DNA from: Scolanthus callimorphus | Taxonomy: Eukaryota > Cnidaria > Anthozoa > Actiniaria > Edwardsiidae | Reading direction: 5' to 3' | Length of the DNA: 64,000 nt | Assembly (NCBI GenBank): GCA_033964015.1 | Contig: CM066918.1 | Location: 28,169,387 to 28,233,386 of the forward strand | In this document: positions 1 through 12,675 of the stretch, piece by piece | Layout: every line of letters starts with the position of its first letter | Numbering within the stretch: position 1 is the stretch's first letter | Translations under genes and position numbers: made by a program | Notes under the pieces: model-generated | What the model was told of the DNA's origin: nothing | What the model saw: the letters and a program-made list of their open reading frames with translations, nothing else | Databases searched by the model: none

Positions 1-1467
1 GGATAAAATTCTAAAACTCTCAATTTTTCCAGAAGGGTCCGTTCTAGCAATCAAGCAACAATGGTTTCCCCAAATTCCATGACGTATTTTCTCTAAATAT
101 GAGACAAATTACAAGGGAAAATACGTCTGAAGTTCAGGCTAACTTGTTGGTACCTTTTAGGGGTCAAAATCAACTAAGCCGCGCCATTTTTGTACCTTTA
201 GGGGTATCGAAAGTTCCCGACGAGCACCCCCGCCCCCTAAAATAGGGGAGTCCCCCGGGGTGTTTCCGTCATGGAAGTACGATTTCAAGCAGTGTCCGGT
301 CATCGGGCAATGTCGTCCGACCAATATGTACATCCAATTTTCCAGTAGGGACAACCAAGAAACAAATTTATGGACATATGTCCGAAAATCAAGTAAGAAC
401 AAATATTCCCACTAGCTCTTGAATCATGCCGCTCTTTTTCACTCAGGTGAAAAATGCAAAGTGCACACCTCGCCGCGCATGAAAAATTCGTTCAGTTCCA
501 TCGCCATCCCAGTATAAACGGAAGCCGTATTAAGCGGTCCGGAACTCGTCCGTGCAAATATTCTACCGGAACCGAGTAACCAGGTGTTTCAGGTAAAAAA
601 AATCGTCCGTTCCAGACTTCGTTTCGACCCGCGTGACCGGGTTCTCGGACACCAAGGGGATTGATAGTTGACCTTACAGGGGCGGATCCAGGAATTTCAG
701 AAAGGGGAAGGGGGCGGATAGTGATAATAAAGGGACCACAAATTGCAAATTCCCATCAGCAAATACAGTAATTTACTAAATGTATAGGAAAATCACCCCA
801 AAGGGGGAGGCCGCCCCTGTTCTACTCAACTTTGTCGGAAGCCGTCCAGACCGCAAAGTCGTCTGGGTACAGCTCCCACTGTTTACCGAGGTGTGTTATA
901 GTTAACTACTGGACCTGACTAGCGATAAACAAGGCTCTGTTTTGTAGAATTTAGCAGTCAGACCAGTGAGGTATCGTACAATTAAATAGGATCTTTGTTA
1001 ACTACTGCCTTTCAGTCTGGGCGCGCGCGTAGGCTTGGGGCCATCAACTGGCCGACAAAGCTTTATTGAAATAGCTGTTATGTTTCACAGACAGGCTCTT
1101 CCACAAGTTAGTTTTCTGCAGAGCTACGCGCTAATATTACTTGTCGACTTGTGAACATCAAAGTTGATCCTCATGTAGGCAATGTCCTTACTAGTGCGTT
1201 TGAAAGTTCCCTGCGAGCAGAGGCTACTTTTTATCTCGCTGCATTTACTTTAATCGTTTTGTTCTCCTGTGTTTCAACTTCGAAAAAGAATTAAGCCCTC
1301 AAAACACTGAGGAAGATAGAAGTCACAGAAGTGGCCTCTACTAGCAGGGAACTTTGAAAGAACTGAATTGGGGGTAGGGGGGGGGGGAATAGTTAATAAA
1401 GAAAGCCCCCAACAGTTTTCCGCGATATAACACTTAAGATGAATGACATGTTATTAATTCCAGGAAA
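1..1467. other. Left flank, no gene recognised
   Basis: No open frame here resembles a known protein and no splice-consistent exon was found. The stretch probably includes the 3' untranslated region of the WDR4 gene, which ends at 1468; a possible polyadenylation hexamer for the minus strand (TTTATT on the plus strand) lies near 1063. It also holds a repeat fragment at 150-260, a G-rich repeat-like stretch near 680-815, and a G homopolymer near 1379-1387. Confidence 0.5.
150..260. repeat. Half copy of a hAT-like MITE family
   Basis: The motif ACCTTTTAGGGGT and the end signature GACGAGCACCCCCG...GGGGAGTCCCCC match the right half of the elements at 48736-49105 and 58806-59022. No matching left terminus is visible upstream, so this copy looks truncated. 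Confidence 0.6.
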
Positions 1468-4400
1468 TCAAGTTTGGAGCTTTATTTTCTTCACTGGTGA
1501 AGCAGAAGCTGCTAGTTTTTCCTGTTTCTGTTTTATTCTCTCTTCTTTCTTGCTAAGTATTCTGTCATATTGTCGACTTCCTTTTTTCGAAGAGAAGAAA
1601 GCCGAGGTTCCTTGCCAATGCACTCTGAAAAAAAAAAATAAAGAAGAAACATTTAACTTTGTTGCCATTCAGAATCTTGCCGCTGATGGCTTTCTCACTG
1701 CATGCTAAACAAAACAAGTTTACAATCCACTGCGTTATTATACAGTGTTCGAGCTGATATGCTTTTTCAGTTATGTTTTATGACTTGTATTTGAAAAACT
1801 TCCTCAAAAGGATTTTTCCATTTTCACTTTTCAGTGCAGTGCTAAAAAAATTCCGACTTGTAAACCAAATTCCTTGATTTCTGAAAACTAATCTTCTGAA
1901 AATGTCTAAGTTCCTAGTTTACATCGAGAGAAAGCCTACGTTATTTTCCTTCTTGTATTTTCACCTTCAGTATGTGTTTTTCCACCATTTGAGAAGAGGA
2001 AAAGCAGCGAAGGTCACGAAGCAAAATAAGAATTCACTAGAAGCGAGCTAGCGAAACTGAAAACAAGAGCCGGCCTCACAGAAGCGCGTAGGTACCGTTT
2101 ACCGTATAAAATGGCCACTTTTTGAGAAAATATTCCAGCGACTATCATGACACTAACCTTCTAAATACCTCCATTCGCAAACTTTGCTATAAACCGGACA
2201 TTTCTGATCTGAAATCCTTGAATACTGCAGCACAACAGAAAAAGAACAATAGCTCAGTATTGAACATGTTGTCAAAGAAGTGACGTGATAAAAGCGGGAT
2301 GCGGGATTTTCGCAAAGGATTTTCGCCAGTACTTCATGCTCGATTTTTAGGTTTTACTCGACAAATAAAATTAGAATTTGGTATTTCATTTTTTTTTTCA
2401 TTTCAGATGACTGTTGTGGGTAATTTGCAATTACTTTGTAATTACTCCTATAGGTTTTATTCACAATTGGTAAGTAAAAAAGTAAGTAAGCAACTTTATT
2501 AACGTCTCAAATCTTCTAGCCGTGCACGAGTGCACTACTAATCGGGGAGACGGTGCACTACTTACCCCCCTTTCTCTATCAAAGCTCCAGGTGAAAGGAA
2601 TTCAAAGCTATAAGCAAGCTACTCGGAACAGAGAAAAGTCGATACGGTTGGTCGATCCGGGGTTCGAACTGAGGACCGTACGCACAGTGTGCCGTGCACA
2701 AACACACTGCGCCACCTAGCCGCAGTGATTACTTAGCGATTGGTTTCACTACAGTCATATAAACAGAACATAATATTCTTGAATACAAACCTTAATATCA
2801 GGGCTGCCGCCTTCAAACTGGAAAGAATAACAGGCTCATCTTGTTTGGGCTGAAGACACCACAGCCGGCCATCTGGATCAAACAAAATTTGCCAGGAAGG
2901 AACACTGGTTTTCCAAAGAAGACAGCCTCCTCACTGCATCGCTTGTCACTTGGTATAGTTGTATGTTGCAACACCTGTCCAAAGGAAACAAAACAACATA
3001 TTGAATAACCTCCCTATAAAATCGGGATTATGTTCACGAAAAATGAAAGGACAGCAGCACAGAAAGGACACAGATGGACAGCAGCACTACACCTTGACTA
3101 CATATCGTGATGAAACAATGTGTGCAGCCAGCTTTCAAAACCCTTCAACAATCCCACACTTACGTTTCTCCCAGGACAGCAATGATGTTATTTCTTTGAC
3201 AGCATGCCATGCAAACAACTACCTTAGATGGTCATCATTATCAGCCTCCTGAATTTAAATAACACCAAAAGGGAAAAACTACATGTGAAGAGATTCATAA
3301 TACTACAGAGGCAACTACAGAGCAGCAGCATCACAGGTGGGGGGGCTAAAGATAGATCGGGATGGGACAACTTGGGGGGGGGGGGGATCTGAAATTGGTA
3401 ACTTTTTTGTTTCTCGAGAAGCGGCAGATGAATTGGACAAATATTTTCAAAATGGCGGACAAATTAGATTTTCACAGATTCTCTAGAACAGGGTTGCAAA
3501 AAATGTTTTTTTTTTTTACTTCTAGAACTAGAACAGGGTCAGGGAGACTCAGCAGTACATCCTTAGGAGACCCCCCCCCCCCAAGTAAAGACAATGACAA
3601 TGGCAATAATGATAAAAATATTGTCATTGCAAATGCAATATACATTGCAAATGGGTCACAGATGGCAATGGCAATGCAGTGAGTTTATCTCTTGGATAAT
3701 ATTTGCCTTAGTTTAAACATCAATTTTTATACACTGCTTGCAGTCCCTTTGGTGGAGAACATCCGTGAAAATGAGCACAGACAATTTTATATTGTAATGC
3801 TAATTTGAGTACCCTCTTCTCTCCGAGATTGCCATCCATTTGCTCTGTATGCAGTAATCTCCCTTCTTTAAAATTCCAGAATTTTACAGTCCCATCCTAC
3901 AAACAACAGAGTTTCAACGATATCAAATATTCACAGCAATCAATATCAGGATTACAGTGCTGTATTTCTAATACTATGCTTTGTACCCCCGTATTGCAAA
4001 ATGAATGCATTGGGTTGTGCTATGAAGCCACTTACCCCACTTCCAGATACTAGAACCCCAAGTCCCGTTAATAGACAAATCTTGCTGACAAAACTGAAAA
4101 AATATGTTCTAATATCAAAATGAACATCCTTAGAGTGAAGGGCAGCTAAAGCTGACTTGTCCCCAGTCAAGTTTGCTCACAAAGGATCATGGACCAATTG
4201 ATAGATGCAAAAGATTCTGGACCGGTAGAGAGAAGATCCCATGACCTGCCCAAGGCTGAGATGACTGGGGACGAGTCAACAGCTGGACGGCAGACTTGGT
4301 AGCATGCAAACATGTAGCACTTATTAACAAAAATAATAGCCTTGTCACCAGAGGGGGTTTATGTGCAACCCCTGTGTTAAACACTACTTAGTTTGTGAAT

Positions 4401-7400
4401 AGGTGGTCAGTCTATTCATAAGTTGTTAGATCATTAGGCAGAGACACTGAGATAATTGTATGCACATTGCTCCAAATGTGTTGTTCCAGAAAATATCAAA
4501 ACTGCCCCCCCCCCCCCCCCCCCCCCCACCAGTGTTTGTATGGAAGAAATCACAGGTAAATTGACCCACACCACCCCTGGAATTTCCAATCCCTTCAGTG
4601 GATTGGGGGGAGGGGGGGGGGGCTGTGGTGGCTGTGGCGGTGGATATTTTCTGGAATTACACAATAGACAAAAATACAAACACAATTTTAAATAGAGGGA
4701 GGAGCACTATTTAGTTTGGATTTCATACTTTAGAAATCACTTACTCACTATGTCCTAGACAATATGCTTGTATGTTGTATGAGTTGGGGTAATGGCTGAC
4801 ACGAATTTTCTCATCTCTGTCTGCAGTGACGATGAAGTCATTGTCATGGGTTAAACCTACCATAAAAAATATTACACTTTACAACAACACCAGGCCAACA
4901 TTTATTTGGAACAGATAAAAATATAATACAAGGACTTACATAACAGAAGAGAATCTTACCATATCTGTTATCATAGAAAGATGACCAAGTAGAAGTTCTC
5001 CTGCATCACTGTTATCTAAGGAAAACCTAAAAAAATTGGAAACAGGAAAATAAAGTATAAAGACTGAGGGTAATTTCCTAATTACCTACGGACCCCCATC
5101 CCCACCCTTGACAACCTCTAGCCCCCCTTAAATTACCAGTAAAAAACAGTGATTGTATCAGAAAAAAAGAGTGTATTTTTGGGTGAACATTTGCCAACAC
5201 CTCAATGCCAAACTGAATATGATTACCTGTATACCTCTCCAGTTTTATCTGCTACAACAATAGAATCCTCATTGCTGGTGAAATCAATCACAGTGGCACG
5301 CTTTAGCAGTCTCCTGTTGGAGATATGTAAAGGGTACAATGTTTAAATCTCAATGCATTCACACTCTTCAGACAAAGTATTGAAATCACTAAGAAATGCT
5401 TTTAAATGTCATGGCTGCTTCATAGAAATTACATAGTTAAATGCCATGAAAAGATGAAGTGTTCATGGGAAATTTGTTTAACAAAATGTATTCTGATTTT
5501 CCATGGTTTGTCCTCTTATATACCCACAGATAGACGTAGTAAAGTGGTCAAAATGTTGTACATTTTGCAGTACATTTTGACCACTTAATTACGTCATTCC
5601 ATGGTGTATAAGATACCCTGTGAGCAGTGATTTCCTCCTCTCTTAGGCTGGCGGCTAGCGAGGGAGAGAAACCACTGTGAGTGAGAGTAAGCGCTGTCCT
5701 GAAACTTGGATGAAAAAATTAACTCAAAAGCAGTGAAACCGGTTTTAATCCTGTTTGACACTGGTATGTGATGACATATTTAATCAACAGTTGAAACCAC
5801 CTTGAATCCAAGGAAGTCATGAAAAAGCAAACTCGCACAGAAATAAAGCTCAAACACGGCATAATAAATTTCTACAAGCAATAGCAAGCTTATCTGTATG
5901 TTTTGGAGGAAATTCTAACACTTCGGAGATGGAAAACTATGAAAAACTGGCTGAAAATCTAGCTGGAAATTGTCACTTGAAAGGTCAAGTCCCATGTATT
6001 AATAAGTCAAATAGCGCCAGATCTGACTTGCATTACTTGATTGAAAACAAACGCTCGCTCACAGTGGTTTTTCTCCCTCGCTAGCCGCTGGCCCAAGAGA
6101 GAAGGAAATCACTGCTCACAGGGTATGTATAAGAGGACATACCACGGAAAACAGAGGACATTTGTTTTATACCACAACAAAAAGGCAACAATAAACACAA
6201 AAACAGCGTGTGCACGCAGCCAAACTTTGTTGGTTCTTTTTAGCGTGCGTGCTGATGATAACACATTCTATGGTATATACTTTTATGTACCCACGGCTGA
6301 GAGCCAATCAGAATTTGAGAAATGCACGCATTGTGGTATAAAGGAAAATTTAATAGTACTATAAAAAAATCACCCTATGAAATGTGTCCCATTTATAGCC
6401 TGCTTTGAATTGCAAAACCCTAAGAACTACCGTATGACCTATCAAGGATTATACCTTGTACTGACAACTTCCCATGTACTTGTCTTCCATACTACTAATG
6501 CTTTCTGTCCAGTGCATATTGCAAACAGTTGATCTGAGGGTGAAAATCTTGCAATCATACTAGACCCAAACGTGGAACTTAGTTCCTGGTTTGGGTCTGT
6601 TGTTTTCTTTTTCTTTTCTGTGCTCTCTTTCACAAGCCCATTTATCTTTGTGATGGTGCTCTCAAACTTGCATTCTTCTTCTCTGAAATATAAACATTCC
6701 CATTACTATTACTGGTATTTATATATAATCGGACAAATTTGGTTTGATTCGGCAAAATATCAGGTGAGTTTGGCCGAGCTGTGGTTCGTATTTTGGCAGG
6801 ACGCAGTTGAGCCAAAATACCCATGGAGAGACCAAACAAGCTCTGATATTTTGCAGAATCAAACCAAATTTGCCCGATTATTTATTATCATCCCACCTAA
6901 ACATCCAAATAAAGAAAAACTTATGTGTCCTCAGCTAAAAATGATTGCAGTTTGTAAAGACGAAGTTTATTTTGCTGTCGCGACAGAAAATCATTTTCCA
7001 GACTATATTTATTATTTTACTAAAGAAAATTGATGATTTCATTATTTTTCAAGTCTTCTACAAGAGTTTTAGATGAGGTATTTTTGTGGTGTAAACTTTG
7101 AGAGTTCATTGTTTGTCTGCATTCCAACAAAGTCTACACCCAAAATGGTTGATCACGTGGTACATAAGCAACCTATCACGTGGTACAAAAAAAGTTGATC
7201 ACGCGATCAATTTAGACTGCCGCCGGCAGGCAGAAAAATCAAGAGGTGTAACGGTCTACTGGGAAGAATAGTACTCATTATAATTTGACACTAATCCTAA
7301 AAAACAACGTCATTTCTGTGATCTCTGGTGTATAAATCATTGAAGAACGGGTTTATCAAAAATTATTGACAAGCGATATTGAAAATGACTAAGAATCATA

Positions 7401-9635
7401 AAGCCATGTGTCATTCTGTCACTTTAAGGCGAGTAAAACAAGGTCTTATTCTGGTTGTGCGAGGAAATCAGAATTTTGCATTTTAGGCGAGAATTTATCA
7501 TTTTAGGTGAGGAAATGGCAGGTCACCAGCATACTGGAATTGGAATATGTGAGCCCTGTGTGATATAGCTGTCCATCCTGGGTATTAGCTGAATAATTGG
7601 ACCCTGATTATTCCTTATGCTTTGGTATTTTTCTTTAATTATTCATTATAATTCCTTTAAATTTTTAAGCGTTATTCCTTATTAATTTTTATTAATGCAA
7701 CTGTTATTCATCATTAATTGTAGAAACTTATAATTCATTATTCTTTGCCTTTTCAACGCAATAATTCTTTATTCATTTATTATTTTCTCAGCTTCCACCC
7801 GGGTGTATGGAAAACGCAGACCTGAAAAACGAAGACCCGAGACCCAGGAAAAACGCAGACCCAAGGAAAAACACAGACCCGGAAAAACGCAGACCCAGGA
7901 AAAACGCAGACCCCGTACAAAACGACGAATGAGTATGTTTTGGCCCACCTCGCGATGCTGGGTTCCTGTCTTGGTTTTCTTCCAATTTGAACGCCTATTA
8001 AGTCACCATCTACTGCTCTATTCTCTCCAACTCTCGTTAAGACCCATGTGCTTTTCTTTTGTTAAATATTCCAGTAAAATGTGAGAAAATATTCGTTTTC
8101 CTTGGGCTCCATTTGAATGATAAACAGGTACACAGGAACCCCATTAATAGCCTATATAGCACAGGAAGCACAACTCTGCATTTTCGTGTAAATTCTGCCC
8201 CCTCAAGCATCAATTCGAATAAGGAGTTTACATTACATTTCTAAGCAAGGAGAACAGTTATTTACTTTGCACAAAACAAAGTTTTTTTTTCCATTTTGGG
8301 GCTGGCGGTCTTTTCTATTTGTCTTGAGTTATTGATGGGGTTCCTGTGTACCTGTTTATCATTCAAAATGGCACCCAAGGAAAACGAAGCTGTGTGCGCC
8401 TACATATTCCCTCACATATTCCTGGAATATTTAACAAAAGAAAAGTACATGTGTCTTAACGAGAGTTGGAGAGAATAGAGCAATAGATGGTGACTTAAAT
8501 AAGCATTCAAATTGGAAGAAAACCAAGACGCCAAGGGCAACGCGACTGAGGTGAGCCAAAACACACTCATTCGTCGTTTTGTATGTGGTCTGCATTTTTC
8601 CTGGGTCTGCGGTTTTCTGGGTCTGTGTTTTTCCTGGGTCTGCGTTTTTCCGGGTCTGCGTTTTTCCTGGGTCTCAGGTCTCGGGTCTTCGTTTTTCAGG
8701 TCTGTGTTTTCCATACACCCGCTTCCACCCCCCACCGCACTGACATAGACAATCTTTATTGGCACCTTGTAAAATATAATATACATCAGTGTTGGCCCAG
8801 TAAATTATTCAGCAGTACTTTACTACCATTTGCGACCTTCTGTGAGGCGTGACGCTACAACTAGGTTTGAAAACTTTTTATCGCAGACGTTTATCAATCA
8901 AAACTTTTTGTTTGGTCCATGAACCTTTGGTAATGAGGATCCAATTTCATAATGAAAATTTTGAGTTTCTGTCGCGATAATCTTAGTTTTCACCACAAGT
9001 CATCCTAAATTGAATAATATCAAAACATTTAGTACCTTTTCTTGTCAGAAATGCCCAGGTTCTGTAAGTTAGTTTCGATTTTGGTGTGTAACTTCTGTAA
9101 CTTTAGAATTTCCCACGGGAAACATGAAAGTTTCGCATCCCTGCACGTGCAGTTTATTTAGCGAAACAAAAAGTTTTGTTGATTGACAAACGTCTGCGAT
9201 ACAAACTTTTCAAAACCTAGTTGTTGCGTCACGCCTCACGGAAGGTCGCAAATGGTAGATTGATATTTTTCTTCCTTTTTTCAGAACAGTCGAATATATA
9301 TTTTGAACAAATTTTTGAGGGCTGGATGGAGGGTTAATAATAACCTTAAAAATCCTTTTTGTCTGAAGTGACTTGAGCTAATTAGGGCTTGCCTAAGATC
9401 TTCATATAAAGGACAGTTAAGGAAGCACTGTCCACTAGCACCACACCAGACTAACTTAAAATGACATCAGTCCATTTCAAGTACTCGAATTCATGTATTC
9501 GAAATGAAATTGCTAATACATAATAAGGGATATTGGCTTATTAATATACACCTACCTGTAGTTTATAACTCTTACAGAACTACTACATATGATCACCACA
9601 AGATCGTGCTCGTTGCCGAAGAACAAGTGCGCCAT
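1468..9635 (-). CDS. WDR4: tRNA (guanine-N7-)-methyltransferase non-catalytic subunit WDR4/Trm82
   Basis: WD-repeat partner of METTL1, needed for N7-methylation of G46 in tRNA (family knowledge). Coding exons read from high to low coordinate: 9635-9556, 6682-6455, 5313-5227, 5026-4960, 4856-4745, 4093-4036, 3896-3813, 3222-3164, 2974-2791 and 1624-1468. The ATG at 9635 has no better in-frame alternative. Visible WDR4 hallmarks are [12 protein letters not shown] in exon 4, [14 protein letters not shown] in exon 5, DGTVKFW in exon 7, and a basic coiled tail [12 protein letters not shown] in the last exon. All ten exons sum to about 371 residues, close to the human protein (about 412). Two frame problems exist. 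The exon 4/exon 5 junction is one base short, so GT-AG splicing gives an immediate stop. Exon 8 has one extra base near 2901-2907 between the QC codons and the [12 protein letters not shown] segment. Identification is firm; intactness is not. The introns are packed with mobile elements. Confidence 0.85.
2471..2725 (-). mobile_element. tRNA-derived SINE
   Basis: On the minus strand the head reads like a tRNA. An A-box-like TGGCGCAGTGTG lies within 2703-2718 and a B-box-like GTTCGAACCCC around 2660-2670, followed by an unrelated body and a CTTA-rich tail at 2471-2490. It sits inside a second repeat (about 2404-2765), whose uninterrupted relative is seen at 49687-49797, so the insertion boundaries can be read by comparison. 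It lies in the last intron of WDR4. A functional tRNA gene is unlikely because no acceptor-stem pairing closes around the boxes. Confidence 0.7.
4481..4664. mobile_element. MITE with TTCCAGAAAATAT termini
   Basis: The ends GTTCCAGAAAATATC and GATATTTTCTGGAAT are inverted repeats around long C and G runs. Related ends occur at 50140-50300 and near 61577-61790, so this is a three-copy local family. It lies in a WDR4 intron. Confidence 0.6.
5614..6125. mobile_element. Non-autonomous Mutator-like/Foldback element
   Basis: Inverted arms of about 70 bp begin TACCCTGTGAGCAGTGATTT and end with the reverse complement. The element is flanked by the 9-bp direct repeat TGTATAAGA (5605-5613 and 6126-6134). 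It interrupts an older repeat whose halves (about 5400-5613 and 6126-6360) resemble 20420-20620. It lies in WDR4 intron 2. No transposase is encoded. Confidence 0.75.
7801..8720. mobile_element. Foldback element with tandem repeats inside its arms
   Basis: The termini GGGTGTATGG and CCATACACCC are perfect inverted repeats, and both arms stay homologous for roughly 350 bp. The outer part of each arm carries tandem copies of an AAAAACGCAGACCCAGG-type unit. A 10-bp direct repeat GCTTCCACCC flanks the element (7791-7800 and 8721-8730). Long arms with internal tandem repeats and a 9-10-bp duplication suggest Foldback or Mutator-like origin. It lies in WDR4 intron 1. The open frames inside are low-complexity by-products. 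Confidence 0.8.
8823..9258. mobile_element. MITE with about 90-bp inverted arms
   Basis: CTACCATTTGCGACCTTC at the left is matched by GGTCGCAAATGGTAG at the right, and the arms continue through ACTAGGTTT...AACGT. The target-site duplication is not clear (left flank CTTTA, right flank ATTGA). It lies in WDR4 intron 1, about 300 bp from the first coding exon. Confidence 0.65.
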
Positions 9636-10079
9636 CTTGGATTCTGATCTGAGCCCGCGATCTACACAGTGCCACAGGTAGCCCGTGAAAATGATAGCAC
9701 AATGGGATCAAATGCTCATCCTCGCGCGAGAGGATGTCAAATGATCTAGCCTGATCTCTAATTAATACACCTGAAAAAAAATTATTGCTAGAAAAATTTG
9801 ATTGGCTATTGTCCAATACACTGATAATTTTATGGAAAGCACTGTTGAAAGTAGAATGAAGCAAAACAATGGAGGAGAACAATGCCATGCATACATAAAT
9901 GTGTCAAACTATTGGACTTGTAATAATCGGAGAGTACAAGCTGAAATTATTATTATTATTATTTATTATTTTTTTTTTGGGGGGGGGGGGGGGCTACTAC
10001 AGCCCGTGTGACCCTAAGCTGGGTGGCTAAGATTATTTCAGGTGACACACCCAAGCACTTTCGCAACTGTTTTTCTTTA

Positions 10080-10828
10080 GGGAGCATTCATAATTTATCT
10101 AGAGGGGGGCCTATGATGATTTCCCAATTTTTTTCTTTTCATCTTTTGAAGCCCCCCCCCCCTGATGATCTCAGGGTTTTTTTCCTGACCCCCCTCAAGA
10201 GATGTAAATTAATCAAAGAAAAATATCATAGCCCCCCCCTCCCCCCACCACTGACATATACATGCCAAACCCACCCTTAGCCATATTAAAGTCTTGTGAT
10301 GGTTACTGATCCTGAAGATTGCTATTAATATTATCTATTTATCTTAATTCTTAAAATAGGTTCGTATAGTTTCAAATAAACACTCAAAGAATTTTTTGAT
10401 TGTTAACCACAAAAGACATAGAACACAGTACTTAAGCATGAAAGAAAGAAAAAAATGAATGTCCCCATTACTTATATAACCAGATGATAATCTTCCAATT
10501 CAGGAGTTTATATACTTTTACAGCAACTCCACTGATAAGAATCTAACTTAAAATTTAGCCTTATCAAGAGCCTGAAAAGGTTATGTTGAGGGGGATTAAA
10601 ATGAAAATTTTAGCCTAACAGGTTCTTAAAACCCAGGTTCTTATATTCGGGTTTTTACTGTATTTTCGTATAATTTTTTCGGGAAAAAATGGTTGGCCCC
10701 CCCTATGCTCAATGTTATTTTGTTGGAAATTTTCCATAGCCCCCCTAAATCATATTAGGGAAAAACAGAGCCCCCCCCCCCCTCAAAATCATCATAGGCC
10801 CCCCTCTAGATAAATTATGAACGCTCCC
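10080..10828. mobile_element. PIF/Harbinger-like MITE, copy 1
   Basis: Inverted ends of about 44 bp start GGGAGCATTCATAATTTATC and are mirrored at the right. A TTA direct repeat flanks the element (10077-10079 and 10829-10831), the duplication expected of PIF/Harbinger. It shares long internal stretches with 15254-15832. Confidence 0.75.
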
Positions 10829-12449
10829 TTACCAGAAGTAAAAGGAAAAGTGAGAACAAAAATAAGAAGATAACAACATATGAACAAACTGTTTGATGAT
10901 ATTTTATTGCTGTGGTAATTCCAAAGTAAAAGATTGGCATGCAACATCTAGTTGATAAGGAAAAGTTAATTTGGATACTGTAAAGATGCTGCAACCATCC
11001 CGCTTTTGATGGGAGATGAGGCTTGACTACTTTGATAGAAATACTGCAATTTGTAACGTGATTTCACAATGAAGTGCAATTTTGTAGATCTAAAACACCC
11101 CATCTCCCACATTTGAAGGTTGGCATCTATGATACAGCGCTGAGGCTTAAAAGTTAGCAGATTACAACCATAACTTTATGCAGCCTTGGGTTATCCCAGC
11201 CATGAGTGATGGGCTGCTTCCCAACTTTTCTCTGATTTAAAGTAGTTATTGCATTTAACTGACCCTAGAGGGCAGAACTAGTGATTATTGAACCCTCCCC
11301 TGTATAACATTTTTGCATACTGTTTGACATGCCTTCCTTTCCCACCCACTTCTACTCAACTATTAAAAACCCACCCAATGCTTTTGGGGGGCAGTTGGCT
11401 TTGGGTTTTCTGCTTGATATACTACAAGAAGCTTGAGATTGTGGACTGTTCCAGCTATAAAGCACACATCTTGCAACATGCACATTTTAACATGATCACC
11501 AAATGTACCTCAATTACGGACATACAGTGTGTGTATGTTATAGTAGGAATCGTCCATTATTTTCTCCCAAGGGATGGAATCAAGACTTGAATAGCATCCA
11601 AGTGATGCAAGTTTCACTTTGGTTATGCAAGCAGCCCCAAAATCCTTAGAATAGCCATCCTGAGTAATGTTACAGGTACCGGTACACAAAGGCATACAAC
11701 AGCTGGCTATGCCTGGCCTGTCACTCAGAAAATTCTAACAGCAAATGTGAAATGCATTTACTTTGAACACATCACACTATGACAAAATATCTGTGTAGCT
11801 CTTGCCTTTTCTATCAAAAACTAATTCTCTTGAACTGTTTCATTCTGAACACTAAACTTCTAGCACTTATCTGTCGAGACAGCTCTCTAAAAATCTGAGA
11901 AATCCTGCATTTTCTGAACGACCATTCTCCACCCTTTGAACTGTCCCATCCACAAAGAAATATTCATATCCTAGAAAAGTTGCTATGGCAACAATAAGCA
12001 GATACATTGTTAAGGCAATGGAGCCTATACAAGAAACTTAATGGCGTTTGATTCAGATAGGGAACTCTAAGCAGGTATGTAGTAAAAGCCATTTTACTGT
12101 TTTTCTCGATTGCAACTCTTCCCTTACCAGTGTAGTTCAACACAGAGCTTAATCCATATAATATAGAATCAAAGATTGTCCATCATAGTATTACTGATAT
12201 ACACAGACATGGTAAAATAAAATACAAAATAAGATGATCTTTCTTGCAAAATTCATACATTCTTGCCACAGGTTTAGATCAGGTTGTAGCAAAAAATAAA
12301 GACTACAAGTAATAATACAGACTTGAGTGCGGAACACCCATAACCTTGCACTCAATCATACATTTTCAGTCTGTTAAAAATTTTGTGCCTGGAACCAAGT
12401 CTTATAGCTGTTTCAGGTTCCATGTGACTTCCCTGTTGTCAACTTTGTG

Positions 12450-12675
12450 GGGTTTGGAAGTTGGCTTTTCTGTGTTGTCAATCAAATGTGAACCATTTGG
12501 GCTAATCAGATCCTTGCCCAATTTTGTGTGGTGCAGTGGCTTAGTTTCCCTTGTGAGGAATGATGCAAAGGAAGCCAATTCACTGGACTAGGCAAAACTA
12601 GGCAAGGATCTGATTGGCTAACAGGGTTTTGATTGACTATGCAGAAAAACCCAATTGCCAAAAGCCCACTTGACA
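12450..12675. mobile_element. Palindromic MITE
   Basis: The arms TTGGCTTTTCTGTG...CAATCAGATCCTTGCC-like and GGCAAGGATCTGATTGG...GCAGAAAAACCCAA are inverted repeats. A relative with the same CCAATCAGGTCCTTGCC core lies at 30600-30770. The ends are approximate. Confidence 0.5.

Noticed and set aside
2640..2725. A functional tRNA gene
   Set aside because: A- and B-box-like words are present but no complete cloverleaf closes around them, and a non-tRNA body with a CTTA tail follows; this fits a SINE.
3164..3248. A third frame break in WDR4, if the exon starts at 3248
   Set aside because: Using the acceptor CTAAG before 3222 gives a phase-0 exon without any break, so no lesion is needed here.
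4434..4695. Proline- and glycine-rich open frames on both strands
   Set aside because: They are translations of C and G homopolymers inside a MITE.
7788..8852. Open frames with repeated KRRPETQ or [11 protein letters not shown] peptides
   Set aside because: They are translations of the tandem repeats inside the Foldback arms.
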